Shown here: positions 53,948-62,393 of the stretch, in pieces
Layout: each line of letters starts with the position of its first letter
Numbering within the stretch: position 1 is the stretch's first letter
Assembly (NCBI RefSeq): GCF_030263935.1
Contig: NZ_CP127162.1
Span: forward strand, 3,233,501-3,297,500
DNA: 64,000 bases
Direction: 5' to 3'
From: Paenibacillus polygoni
GTDB lineage: Bacteria; Bacillota; Bacilli; Paenibacillales; Paenibacillaceae
Position numbers and translations under genes: made by a program
The notes under the pieces: generated by a model
Databases searched by the model: none
Seen by the model: the letters and a program-made list of their open reading frames with translations, nothing else
Told to the model about the DNA's origin: nothing

Positions 53948-54604
53948 TTAGAAAGAGAGCATAATCTGGTCCATCTTCCACTTCGAGTAAGCAAGACTTT
54001 CTCTTATTTGGCTAGGCCAAAATGGCATGGCAACAGATTCAGCTAATGAAATCATGGGTTGATCATAATCAAGGAATGCAGCAATTTCAAGCGATCTCAT
54101 ACCATGAAAATCATGAGTAATGATGACCGAAGAACGAAGGCCATGTTCATTCATGATACGTCTACTGTATAGTAAATTCTCGTACGTACTTGTAGCTTCA
54201 TTCTCTAAAAGAATGTACTTTGGATCTACTCCCTGCCGAACAAGATACTGCTGCATCCCTTCAGCTTCCGTGTATCTATGCTCAGAACTATCAAGCCCTC
54301 CGCTCACGATGAAATAAGTAAAAGTCCCTTTTTCATATAACATCAGCGCATGGTCCAATCGTTCCTGCAAACCAGGACTCGGTACATCTCCCCAAAGCGA
54401 GGCTCCAAGTACAATTCCGACATCTACCTTTTGTCCGCTTATATGGGTTTCGCTTGGTGTAAGGATTCTCCACTGGGTATACCCGATCCAAATTACAAAG
54501 AGAACAGCAAGCAGAAGGATTGTCTTAAAAAATCGCTTTCTAGCCTTCGTGGCATAGATAACCTCTTTTAATCTTTGTCTCTTACTTATCTTCTCTATCT
54601 TCAT
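53948..54604 (-). CDS. DUF218 / YdcF-SanA-like membrane protein
   Basis: 218 residues with a membrane helix (about 24-46) and DUF218 domain: VGIVLGASLWGDVPSPGLQERLDHAL, then YFIVSGG and TYENLLYSRR. Family members are linked to cell-envelope integrity and vancomycin tolerance; the activity is unclear. It lies 2 bases after the DUF402 gene. Confidence 0.85.
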   Translation of the reverse strand: MKIEKISKRQRLKEVIYATKARKRFFKTILLLAVLFVIWIGYTQWRILTPSETHISGQKVDVGIVLGASLWGDVPSPGLQERLDHALMLYEKGTFTYFIVSGGLDSSEHRYTEAEGMQQYLVRQGVDPKYILLENEATSTYENLLYSRRIMNEHGLRSSVIITHDFHGMRSLEIAAFLDYDQPMISLAESVAMPFWPSQIRESLAYSKWKMDQIMLSF

Positions 54605-54606
54605 GT

Positions 54607-55158
54607 TTACTCCTTAAAGTCACCATTTTCAAATAAATTTGCCCGATCTTCCAAGGACATTTTGAAATAAGGAAAGGAATGAGCATCGATCGTCTGAAGA
54701 AGATACTGAGCCGTTCTCGTTGATAATTCATAATCTGCTGTTGTGATGTGGCCTTTCTCCAGCGCATCATCCAGTTCATCTTCATCCAGTAAAAATATCT
54801 CTCCATCTTTGAGGACAATCACATCAAGATATAAATCATCAAACCAAGGTACTCCTTGATCCGTAATCCCCTGATTACGACACGTATCAATGTACCATTC
54901 AACAATTTGGTCCTGATCATCAAACATTGCTGTCACAACGTAGTGTTCATCTTTTGGAAAATACTGAAGCCAAGAGTAACCTTTATCTGCCGTACAAAAC
55001 GTATATCCGCCGTAAGTCTTCCACAGCGGTTCCTTCAAATCATGAATCGTATAAAGGGATAAATATCCTGTGAATTCTTCGCTCTCCACATAGCGGCAAG
55101 CAAACTGCCGATTGGTAATTCTTCGCCAATTGGCCCGATCTCCGAATTTTCTTTTCAT
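54607..55158 (-). CDS. DUF402-domain protein
   Basis: 183 residues from ATG 55158; the longer start at 55164 is also possible. DUF402 region with YVVTAMFDDQDQIVEWYIDTC and DDLYLDVIVLKDGEIFLLDEDEL. Some relatives hydrolyse nucleotides or RNA; no experimental function is claimed. Co-transcribed with the DUF218 gene. Confidence 0.83.
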   Translation of the reverse strand: MKRKFGDRANWRRITNRQFACRYVESEEFTGYLSLYTIHDLKEPLWKTYGGYTFCTADKGYSWLQYFPKDEHYVVTAMFDDQDQIVEWYIDTCRNQGITDQGVPWFDDLYLDVIVLKDGEIFLLDEDELDDALEKGHITTADYELSTRTAQYLLQTIDAHSFPYFKMSLEDRANLFENGDFKE

Positions 55159-55343
55159 CCTCATCCCTCTTCATTCATTACTCACATCCTAGCGGATGCC
55201 TTTCATTGTGGATAAAGTGATCCCTTCACTGCATCCAAGTTCTTAATTTATATAATTTCGTATTCAATCAAGAACGATCTACAAGGTATTTACAGCTTAC
55301 CATATTTAAGATATACACTCAAAGCCGCTTCCCATAGAACAGA

Positions 55344-55382
55344 AAGAAGCCAGCAGGCGGCTTTACCTGCTGGCTTCTTTCT
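55344..55382 (-). terminator. Terminator between the DUF402 gene and the PBP gene
   Basis: AGAAAGAAGCCAGCAGG and CCTGCTGGCTTCTTTCT form a near-perfect hairpin; placed just past the penicillin-binding-protein stop. Confidence 0.85.
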
Positions 55383-55399
55383 AAATTCAAATCATTTAT

Positions 55400-58102
55400 T
55401 TAGGGTGTAGCTCCATCTTGTTTATTGGTATCGGCTTGAGGTGTAGTGGCTCCATTCGTAGTAGGAGGGGTTTCACTAGCAGGAGGAGTCGTTTCCTCTG
55501 GAGCGGTAGTTTCATTTCCCCCACCGGAATCGCTGTTTTCACCACGATCAGGGGTTTCTACTTGACCACCGCCACTTTCATTTCCTGCATTATTTCCATC
55601 ACTATTGCCATTGGCGTTTCCATTACCGTTACCGTTACCGTTACCGTTGCCGGTGTTGCCATTCCCGCTGCCATTACCATTTCCTTCATTAGATCCATTA
55701 CCCGGGCCATTTCCATTACCATTTTCGTTATTTTCGCCATTATCATTACCATTCTGGTTTTCGCCAGAGTTTTCATTTCCCTCATCAGGAGTAACTTCTG
55801 GCTGCTCTGGCTCTTCTGGTATGACCTCTTCTGCTTCAATGAAGAGAGTAACCGTATTTGATGGAGCAGAGTCTTCTCCGTTCTCTGGGTTAATGGCTGT
55901 TACATAGTACTCATAAGTGAGCCCTGGTAATGCTCCCGTATCGGTCGCACTTGTATCTGAGATTCCATCCAGGATTCGGGTAAATGAACCTTCTGAAGAT
56001 TCTTTACGATACACGCGGTACTTCTCACCCTCCGCCGATGAACCTTTCCAGCTAAGAGATACCGCTTTTTGGTTAACATCATACGAAGCACTCAGACCGC
56101 TGACAGATACATCTACTTTCGGTTCTTCTACCGGAGGAGCCACTGGCGTGTCAGGAATTTCATTCTTTGGTGTAAAGAATTCTTTCCGTTCTACTCCTTC
56201 CAGTGCCTTTTCCATAACGGTACTAAAGAAAGTTGCAGCAAGTTTACTGCTGTTTTTCAGCATGTGTTTTGCATCTGGATTATCATATCCCATCCATACG
56301 GCTGCCGTATATTCCGGTGTATAACCAACAAACCATACATCACGGTTTGCACTGTTTCCAGAAATACCGCTTTGAGTCGTACCTGTCTTACCAGCAACGG
56401 GACGGCTCAGTCTAGCACTTGTACCCGTACCGCTGTTCACAACTTCTTGCAACATCTGGGTCATTTGATAAGCTGTTTCTTCACTCATCACTTGTTCTTT
56501 ATCATCTTTATGCTCATAGATTGTTTTGCCATCACTATTTACAATCTTCGTAATTGCATAACCTTCCTGGTATTGACCGCGATTAGCAAATGCACTGTAG
56601 GCTGCCGCCATTTCAAGTGTATTCGTCCCTTTGTTCAGACCGCCGAGCGCCATCGAAAGGTTACGATCATCTTCGGTCATCGTAATACCAAGCTTTTTAG
56701 CAAAGTCGTAACCTGTACCTACACCAATTTGGTTAAGCAACCAAACTGCTGGGATATTCTCCGATTTTGTAATCGCATCTGCCATTCCAATCGTGCTGGA
56801 GTATCCATGTAAGTTCTTCGGACAGTAATTACCAAAACATTGCTGTTCATTACTCAAACTAGAGTTTTTCGTAAATTTCCCTGTCTCAAGAGCTGGTGCA
56901 TAGGATGCAATCGGTTTAAATGCCGATCCTGGCTGACGATAACTGCTTGTTGCTCGGTTGAAGCCTTGACGCTGATAATCGCGTCCTCCTTGAAGAGCAA
57001 CGATACTTCCTGTCTCATGATCCATAATCACCATGGATCCTTGAACTTTCTGATCATCAGGACTCTCTTCAAACAAGTTATCATTTTTGAAAGCTTCTTC
57101 GACCGCTTCCTGAGCCTGTGTACTCATCGCTGTATAAATCTGATATCCGCCAATATTCAAATCATCGGTAGTTTTGCCTGTTACCTCTTCGGCTTCTTTC
57201 AGCACATAGTCGACATACGAATCATATTTACGTTCTTCTTTTGGTCTTTCGTATGTGTACTCAGCTTCCTTCGCTTCTTCCATCTCTTCCTTCGAGATAT
57301 ATCCTTGTTCATACATCAGATCAAGAACTACACCCCGGCGAGCTTTGGAATCAATGGGGTTCCCTGAAGGATTATAAGCAGACGGTCCTTTTGGAATCGC
57401 AGCCAATGTCGCAATTTCCCATAGTTCAAGATCATTCAAATCCTCTTTACCAAAATAAAACTGTGAAGCAGCTTTAATTCCATACTCCTGATATCCAAAC
57501 CATACCCGGTTCAAATACATGGTTAGAATCTCGTCTTTGGTATACTTCCGTTCAATCGCGAGAGCAATAGACACTTCCGTAGCTTTACGGAAGAACGTTT
57601 TATCCCGAGTTAAGAATACGTTCTTAGCTAACTGCTGGGAAATGGTACTGCCCCCTTCTACTAATGAACGGGCCATAACGTCTTTTACCGCAGCACGGGC
57701 AATGGACCAAAGGTCAACCCCTTTATGTTCATAAAATCTGCGGTCCTCTGTAGCAACAAATGCATCTTTTACAATCTGGGGAATTTCTTCTTCTGTAGCC
57801 GGTTCCCAGTTTTCTATCGATAGCTCACTAATTTCATTACCTTGTGAGTCATAAACCTTCGATGTTTCGTTCACGGTCATTTTATCCAGATTCGCAGTTA
57901 GAATGCGTTCTCCGCTAACCATAATGAACAAGTACCCAGCCAGTGCGATGAATATGGCAAAAGCTGCTGTGAAAAACAAAGTCCAACCTACGCGTTTACG
58001 TGTGAATTTCTTCTTCTTAGATCCGGCTTTCTTATCGCTTGGTTTCTTTTTATTATTCTTATTGTTGCGATTGCCGGATCTGGACAGTGTATCGTTTGAC
58101 AT
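55400..58102 (-). CDS. Class A penicillin-binding protein (PBP1A-like)
   Basis: About 900 residues from ATG 58102 preceded by GGGAGG. Lysine-rich cytoplasmic N-terminus, one membrane helix, GT51 transglycosylase (EDRRFYEHKGVD), transpeptidase with SAFKP (SxxK), KSEN and KTGTTQSG, then a fibronectin-III-like domain and about 110 residues of Gly/Asn/Glu-rich tail. Synthesises peptidoglycan at the membrane. A 70-residue stretch dominated by Gly-Asn is unusual. Independent operon between hfq and the DUF402 gene. Confidence 0.93.
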   Translation of the reverse strand: MSNDTLSRSGNRNNKNNKKKPSDKKAGSKKKKFTRKRVGWTLFFTAAFAIFIALAGYLFIMVSGERILTANLDKMTVNETSKVYDSQGNEISELSIENWEPATEEEIPQIVKDAFVATEDRRFYEHKGVDLWSIARAAVKDVMARSLVEGGSTISQQLAKNVFLTRDKTFFRKATEVSIALAIERKYTKDEILTMYLNRVWFGYQEYGIKAASQFYFGKEDLNDLELWEIATLAAIPKGPSAYNPSGNPIDSKARRGVVLDLMYEQGYISKEEMEEAKEAEYTYERPKEERKYDSYVDYVLKEAEEVTGKTTDDLNIGGYQIYTAMSTQAQEAVEEAFKNDNLFEESPDDQKVQGSMVIMDHETGSIVALQGGRDYQRQGFNRATSSYRQPGSAFKPIASYAPALETGKFTKNSSLSNEQQCFGNYCPKNLHGYSSTIGMADAITKSENIPAVWLLNQIGVGTGYDFAKKLGITMTEDDRNLSMALGGLNKGTNTLEMAAAYSAFANRGQYQEGYAITKIVNSDGKTIYEHKDDKEQVMSEETAYQMTQMLQEVVNSGTGTSARLSRPVAGKTGTTQSGISGNSANRDVWFVGYTPEYTAAVWMGYDNPDAKHMLKNSSKLAATFFSTVMEKALEGVERKEFFTPKNEIPDTPVAPPVEEPKVDVSVSGLSASYDVNQKAVSLSWKGSSAEGEKYRVYRKESSEGSFTRILDGISDTSATDTGALPGLTYEYYVTAINPENGEDSAPSNTVTLFIEAEEVIPEEPEQPEVTPDEGNENSGENQNGNDNGENNENGNGNGPGNGSNEGNGNGSGNGNTGNGNGNGNGNGNANGNSDGNNAGNESGGGQVETPDRGENSDSGGGNETTAPEETTPPASETPPTTNGATTPQADTNKQDGATP

Positions 58103-58191
58103 GATACCTCCCTGACTCCTTTTTCGGTACGCATGGTGCATGCTACCTTCTGTCTTTTTCTTTACCTTTTGTAGAAACATGGAAAAATACC

Positions 58192-58224
58192 GCAGGAAGT
58201 AAAAGAACAACCTTTACAGGTTGC
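58192..58224 (-). terminator. Terminator after hfq
   Basis: Minus strand CAACCT-GTAA-AGGTTG stem followed by TTCTTTT; just past the hfq stop. Confidence 0.65.
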
Positions 58225-58277
58225 TCCGCCAATTCCTTATCACTATTAACAATTTCATTTTAAGAAAGTTTCATGCT

Positions 58278-58517
58278 TTATTCTTCGTTGTTTCCATTTT
58301 GCATCAGTGAAATGTTGCGCTGAGGTGTAAATGTGGATATGGCATGTTTATAGATCATTTGCTGGCGTCCGTCACTATCGACAACTATCGTATAATTATC
58401 AAATGCCTTTACCGTACCTCGAATTTGAAAACCGTTGACTAGAAATATGGTTGCTGGAATATTTTCTTTCCGCATTTGATTCAAGAACGTATCCTGGATG
58501 TTGATGGACTTGGTCAT
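58278..58517 (-). CDS. hfq: RNA chaperone Hfq
   Basis: 79 residues. Sm1 motif region [21 protein letters not shown] and Sm2 IYKHAIST, ready to form the hexameric ring. Follows miaA as in Bacillales (miaA-hfq). Confidence 0.97.
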   Translation of the reverse strand: MTKSINIQDTFLNQMRKENIPATIFLVNGFQIRGTVKAFDNYTIVVDSDGRQQMIYKHAISTFTPQRNISLMQNGNNEE

Positions 58518-58563
58518 TTAGCCGTACCCCCAATAATTCTATTAGATTGTTTTGAAGATGATG

Positions 58564-59511
58564 TTACTTCAAATTCAGCTTTTCAGCTATTATATCACGT
58601 ATCATAGCGAAACTCGTAGAAAAATTTGCTGTATCCGTCATATCTACCCAGTGAATATCTTTCATATGTCTGAACCAGGATAGCTGTCGTTTGGCGAAGC
58701 GACGCGTATCTCTCTTCAGTTCACTTACTGCGGTTTCTAGCGGAACTTCTCCTCGAAGATAGGAAGCAATCTCTTTATAACCGAGACCTTGCATAGAAAT
58801 GCAGCCTGGTCCCACACCATGGTCTAGCAGCGCAGCTACTTCCTGTACTAAACCTTCTTCCATCATTTCATCAATACGGTCTTCAATACGTTTATATAGC
58901 ATTTGTCTATCCATTGTCAAACCGACGATACACAGATCATACGGAGATTCCTTTTTTTGTGCTGCAAGCTGGTCGGATTGTCTCATGCCTGTCATATGAT
59001 AAATTTCAAGTGCTCTGATCACACGTCTTACATCATTAGGATGTAATCTTTCGGCACTCGGCGGATCAATTTCTCTTAATTTCTCATGAAGTTTCTCCGG
59101 TCCGTGTACATCCGCATAATCAAATTGTTCCTTACGGAACTCTTCATCAGAGCCCACTTCCGAGAACTGAAAATTATAACACACGGATTCCACATAAAGG
59201 CCTGTGCCTCCTACGATAAAAGGTAGCTTCCCTCTCGCATGAATATCTTCGATCAAATGACGGCAGTTCGCCTGAAATTCTGCCACTGAATAAGGATAGT
59301 CCGGCTCATGAATATCAATGAGATGATGAGGAATTCCATCCATTTCTTCTGGTTTAATCTTCGCTGTCCCAATGTCCATCTGCCGATATACCTGCATAGA
59401 ATCACCTGAAATGATCTCAGCATTAAATGTTTTGGCCAATTCTATACTCATTTTTGTCTTTCCCACCGCTGTAGGGCCTACAAGGACAAGCAGCTTGGGC
59501 TTATTGCTCAT
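58564..59511 (-). CDS. miaA: tRNA dimethylallyltransferase MiaA
   Basis: 315 residues from ATG 59511, with the stop of the upstream gene overlapping. P-loop VGPTAVGKTKMS, isopentenyl-transfer motifs GGTGLYVESV and LAAQKKESPYD. Adds the dimethylallyl group to A37 of tRNAs reading U-initial codons. Co-transcribed with the methyltransferase and mutL genes. Confidence 0.96.
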   Translation of the reverse strand: MSNKPKLLVLVGPTAVGKTKMSIELAKTFNAEIISGDSMQVYRQMDIGTAKIKPEEMDGIPHHLIDIHEPDYPYSVAEFQANCRHLIEDIHARGKLPFIVGGTGLYVESVCYNFQFSEVGSDEEFRKEQFDYADVHGPEKLHEKLREIDPPSAERLHPNDVRRVIRALEIYHMTGMRQSDQLAAQKKESPYDLCIVGLTMDRQMLYKRIEDRIDEMMEEGLVQEVAALLDHGVGPGCISMQGLGYKEIASYLRGEVPLETAVSELKRDTRRFAKRQLSWFRHMKDIHWVDMTDTANFSTSFAMIRDIIAEKLNLK

Positions 59512-60286
59512 TGTCAAGTTCAATCACTCCGTACACTATTTTCGACCTCGAACGATCGGGTTTTTGAAACCCCAGTCTTGTAAATTCGCCGCTTCCGGCT
59601 TTTTCTTTCAATACGATTCGCTTTCTTGCGACCCTGCGCGCCTCTATTATACTCTCTAACTGCAGTGCAGCACGATTTGCGAAGGGGCGAAGCGGGTTTA
59701 TACCGCTCGAATCCAGCATCGGCTGACGAAACATAGGATCGAAATAAATAACATCAACACTCTTATCTTCCATCTGCTTAAGCAAACTCAGGTGATCACC
59801 ATGTTTTAGTTCAATCGATCTTAATGCCTCATTTACCTCAGGCTTGCCTGTACGGTAGTACTTCATTCCTTCAAGTAATAAGGTATATAAGGAATGTGAG
59901 CTTTCACAAGCAATAACGTGACCGCTTTTCCCAACAGCTACAGCAAAAACCAGGGCATCCGAACCTAACCCGGCTGTACAATCAAGTACGGTATCCCCTT
60001 CCTTGATGTCACATGCCGTGAGCATTGGATCACTTTCCCCCCGTAAAATACGCCTTGCCCTGACATAACCCATACTCGGGTGAAAAGAAAGCTCTGGCTC
60101 GTTTTGACGACTGAGACGTGCTCCATCTTTTACGACGACAACAACCTCATCATCCTTATACTCTTTTGCAATGAGGGCTATAGACGTTTTATTTCTTGGG
60201 ACATATAAGGATCCAGTAGCTTCTGCCAGCTGCATTGCTCTTTTCACTAGATCCCCATTCACTGTTTCCCCCGTTGTAATTAACAT
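59501..60286 (-). CDS. RsmJ/YhiQ-like class I SAM methyltransferase
   Basis: 261 residues. SAM site LDCTAGLGSDALVFA and the DPMFRQ motif typical of the RsmJ (16S rRNA guanine N2-methyltransferase) group. Sits between mutL and miaA and overlaps miaA by 11 bases. The target in this organism is inferred. Confidence 0.8.
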   Translation of the reverse strand: MLITTGETVNGDLVKRAMQLAEATGSLYVPRNKTSIALIAKEYKDDEVVVVVKDGARLSRQNEPELSFHPSMGYVRARRILRGESDPMLTACDIKEGDTVLDCTAGLGSDALVFAVAVGKSGHVIACESSHSLYTLLLEGMKYYRTGKPEVNEALRSIELKHGDHLSLLKQMEDKSVDVIYFDPMFRQPMLDSSGINPLRPFANRAALQLESIIEARRVARKRIVLKEKAGSGEFTRLGFQKPDRSRSKIVYGVIELDNEQ

Positions 60287-60310
60287 AATTTCTCCGTTCC
60301 TTATACCAAT

Positions 60311-62356
60311 TTACATAACTCTTTTAAACATTTTTTCTAAATCATACGTTGAAAAGGAAACGACAATAGGTCTTCCATGTGGACATGTGTACGGCTGCTT
60401 ACACGCTGCGAGTCTTTCAAGCAAGACCTCGGCCTCTTTTTCAGTCAATTTCTGATTTGCCTTAATTGATGCCTTACACGAACACATAATAGAAGATGCT
60501 TCCCGCAGTTTCGATAAGTCAATGGACCTTTCCGATAACACCCATTCTGCCATTTCTAGTATGATTGATTCTTCACTTCCTTTTGGGAACCAATAAGGGT
60601 AGGAAGTAACACGAAAAGTCTGCCCTCCAAAATGCTCGAGATAGACACCTGCTTTCTCAAACCACGTCAGCTTCGTTTTCAGCTGTTCTGTTTCTGAAGG
60701 GGTAAACTCAAGTGTGATCGGAAGCAGCAGCTCCTGAGATGCCTCTACTGGATTACCAAACTGCTTGTAATAAAACTCATAATTTATTCGCTCGTGAGCA
60801 GCATGCTGATCGATCAAATAAAGCCCGCTGTCATTTTGCGCAATCAGATACGTTCCGTGATGCTGACCAATCAGAGAAAGTTCAGGAAACTCAGGAAGCT
60901 CTGGACTCTCCGAAGACTGATGATGAGCATCATTCGGTTTGTTACTTTTGGGTGCAGCGATATCGCGATAATAGTCTTTAAAGGACTTATTGAGCTGAGA
61001 TTGTCTCCGTTGTTGAGGCTCGTTTCTCACTTCTGAAGAAGTCGCTGAATAATGAAAGGGTGAAGGAGTCTCCTGCTGCCCATCCGGCTGAATGTAGTCT
61101 TCATCCAGATCATCTTTCAAACTCTTAGAAGGAAGTACCTGATCCTTAACCCGATCCTGCCCATCGTAGGGAATCACGCGCTCTCTCATCTCAGTAGCAG
61201 GTAACTCTTTTTCTTCAGTTATAGGCAATTGCTTCGCAAACGAACCCGAGAACTGCTTGGTTTCTGCACGATCTTCAATCCTACCTCTTGGAAAATGGAA
61301 TTGTTCCTGCACCGTAGAAGTGCTGCCCGGCTTTCCAATCGTTTGCTTAACTACCTGCGGTATTAACACTTCCTGCCGCAGAGCAGCATGTACAATTTCC
61401 TCTACAAAAGCGTAAAGTTCAGCTTCTTTACTAAACCTTACTTCGAGCTTAGCCGGATGCACGTTCACATCTACGAGCGAAGGGTGCATCTCAAGCTGCA
61501 ACACGGCCAGCGGGAACCGATTAATAGGCAGCAAGGTATGGTACGCTTTAAGCAGCGCTTGATTCAGTCCATAGTTTCGAATATATCTTCCGTTTATAAT
61601 CGTTGATATACCGTTACGGTTAGCTCTAGTAAAATCAGGCCGGCTCACAAATCCGCTAATCTTATAATCCAGGTTTTCTCCGTTTACCGGAAGCATCGTT
61701 TTGGCCGCAGATGTTCCATATATTGCAGCAATCACCTGAACTAAATCTCCGTTCCCAATCGTCTGTAGCAGCATATTCCCATTATGTCTCAGGGTAAATG
61801 CGATATCAGGATGCGATAGTGCCATTCGGTAGATCGCATCCGAAATATGACCAAGCTCTGTCTGGATAGTCTTCATATATTTCAGTCTTGCGGGTGTATT
61901 ATAGAACAGTTCTTCTACTGTAAAATCCGTACCTTGAGAAGCGGTAATATCCTCATGCCGGATTAATTTACCGCCTTCAATTACAATCTCTCTTCCCCGC
62001 CCGTCATCCTTATTTGAGCTGACAAGACGAACTTTAGACACGGCAGCGATACTCGGAAGTGCTTCTCCTCGAAATCCTAAACTCGTAATTTCAAAGAGAT
62101 CTCTGCCATTCTCGATTTTACTTGTAGCGTGACGGTAAAAGGCGGTCTCCATATCATCGGGATCTATGCCGCCGCCGTTATCCGTGACACGAATCGTTTG
62201 AAGTCCCCCTTCATAGACGGAGACGTCAATTCGAGTACTGCCTGCATCGATCGAATTTTCTACAAGCTCCTTTACTACAGAAGCGGGTCTTTCTACTACC
62301 TCACCTGCAGCAATCTGGTTTGCAATATGTTCATCCAGGACATGAATTTTAGCCAC
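60311..62356 (-). CDS. mutL: DNA mismatch repair protein MutL
   Basis: 681 residues. N-terminal GHKL ATPase (IAAGEVVERPASVVKELVENSIDAG, DNGGGI, GFRGEALPSI). The C-terminus has the MutL endonuclease motifs DQHAAHERINYE, CSCKASIKA and CPHGRP, so it should nick DNA rather than need MutH. A long variable linker lies about residues 340-500. 37 bases after mutS. Confidence 0.97.
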   Translation of the reverse strand: MAKIHVLDEHIANQIAAGEVVERPASVVKELVENSIDAGSTRIDVSVYEGGLQTIRVTDNGGGIDPDDMETAFYRHATSKIENGRDLFEITSLGFRGEALPSIAAVSKVRLVSSNKDDGRGREIVIEGGKLIRHEDITASQGTDFTVEELFYNTPARLKYMKTIQTELGHISDAIYRMALSHPDIAFTLRHNGNMLLQTIGNGDLVQVIAAIYGTSAAKTMLPVNGENLDYKISGFVSRPDFTRANRNGISTIINGRYIRNYGLNQALLKAYHTLLPINRFPLAVLQLEMHPSLVDVNVHPAKLEVRFSKEAELYAFVEEIVHAALRQEVLIPQVVKQTIGKPGSTSTVQEQFHFPRGRIEDRAETKQFSGSFAKQLPITEEKELPATEMRERVIPYDGQDRVKDQVLPSKSLKDDLDEDYIQPDGQQETPSPFHYSATSSEVRNEPQQRRQSQLNKSFKDYYRDIAAPKSNKPNDAHHQSSESPELPEFPELSLIGQHHGTYLIAQNDSGLYLIDQHAAHERINYEFYYKQFGNPVEASQELLLPITLEFTPSETEQLKTKLTWFEKAGVYLEHFGGQTFRVTSYPYWFPKGSEESIILEMAEWVLSERSIDLSKLREASSIMCSCKASIKANQKLTEKEAEVLLERLAACKQPYTCPHGRPIVVSFSTYDLEKMFKRVM

Positions 62357-62393
62357 CTTTTAACCCTCCCTTTACTTCAAACTATATTTTTAA

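Noticed and set aside
55600..55720. Short tandem repeats that look like a CRISPR array
   Set aside because: They are GGTAAT/ACCGTT codon repeats inside the PBP tail, with no spacers of constant length.
55418..55861. Opposite-strand open frames over the PBP tail
   Set aside because: Low-complexity shadows of the Gly/Asn repeats without ribosome binding sites.
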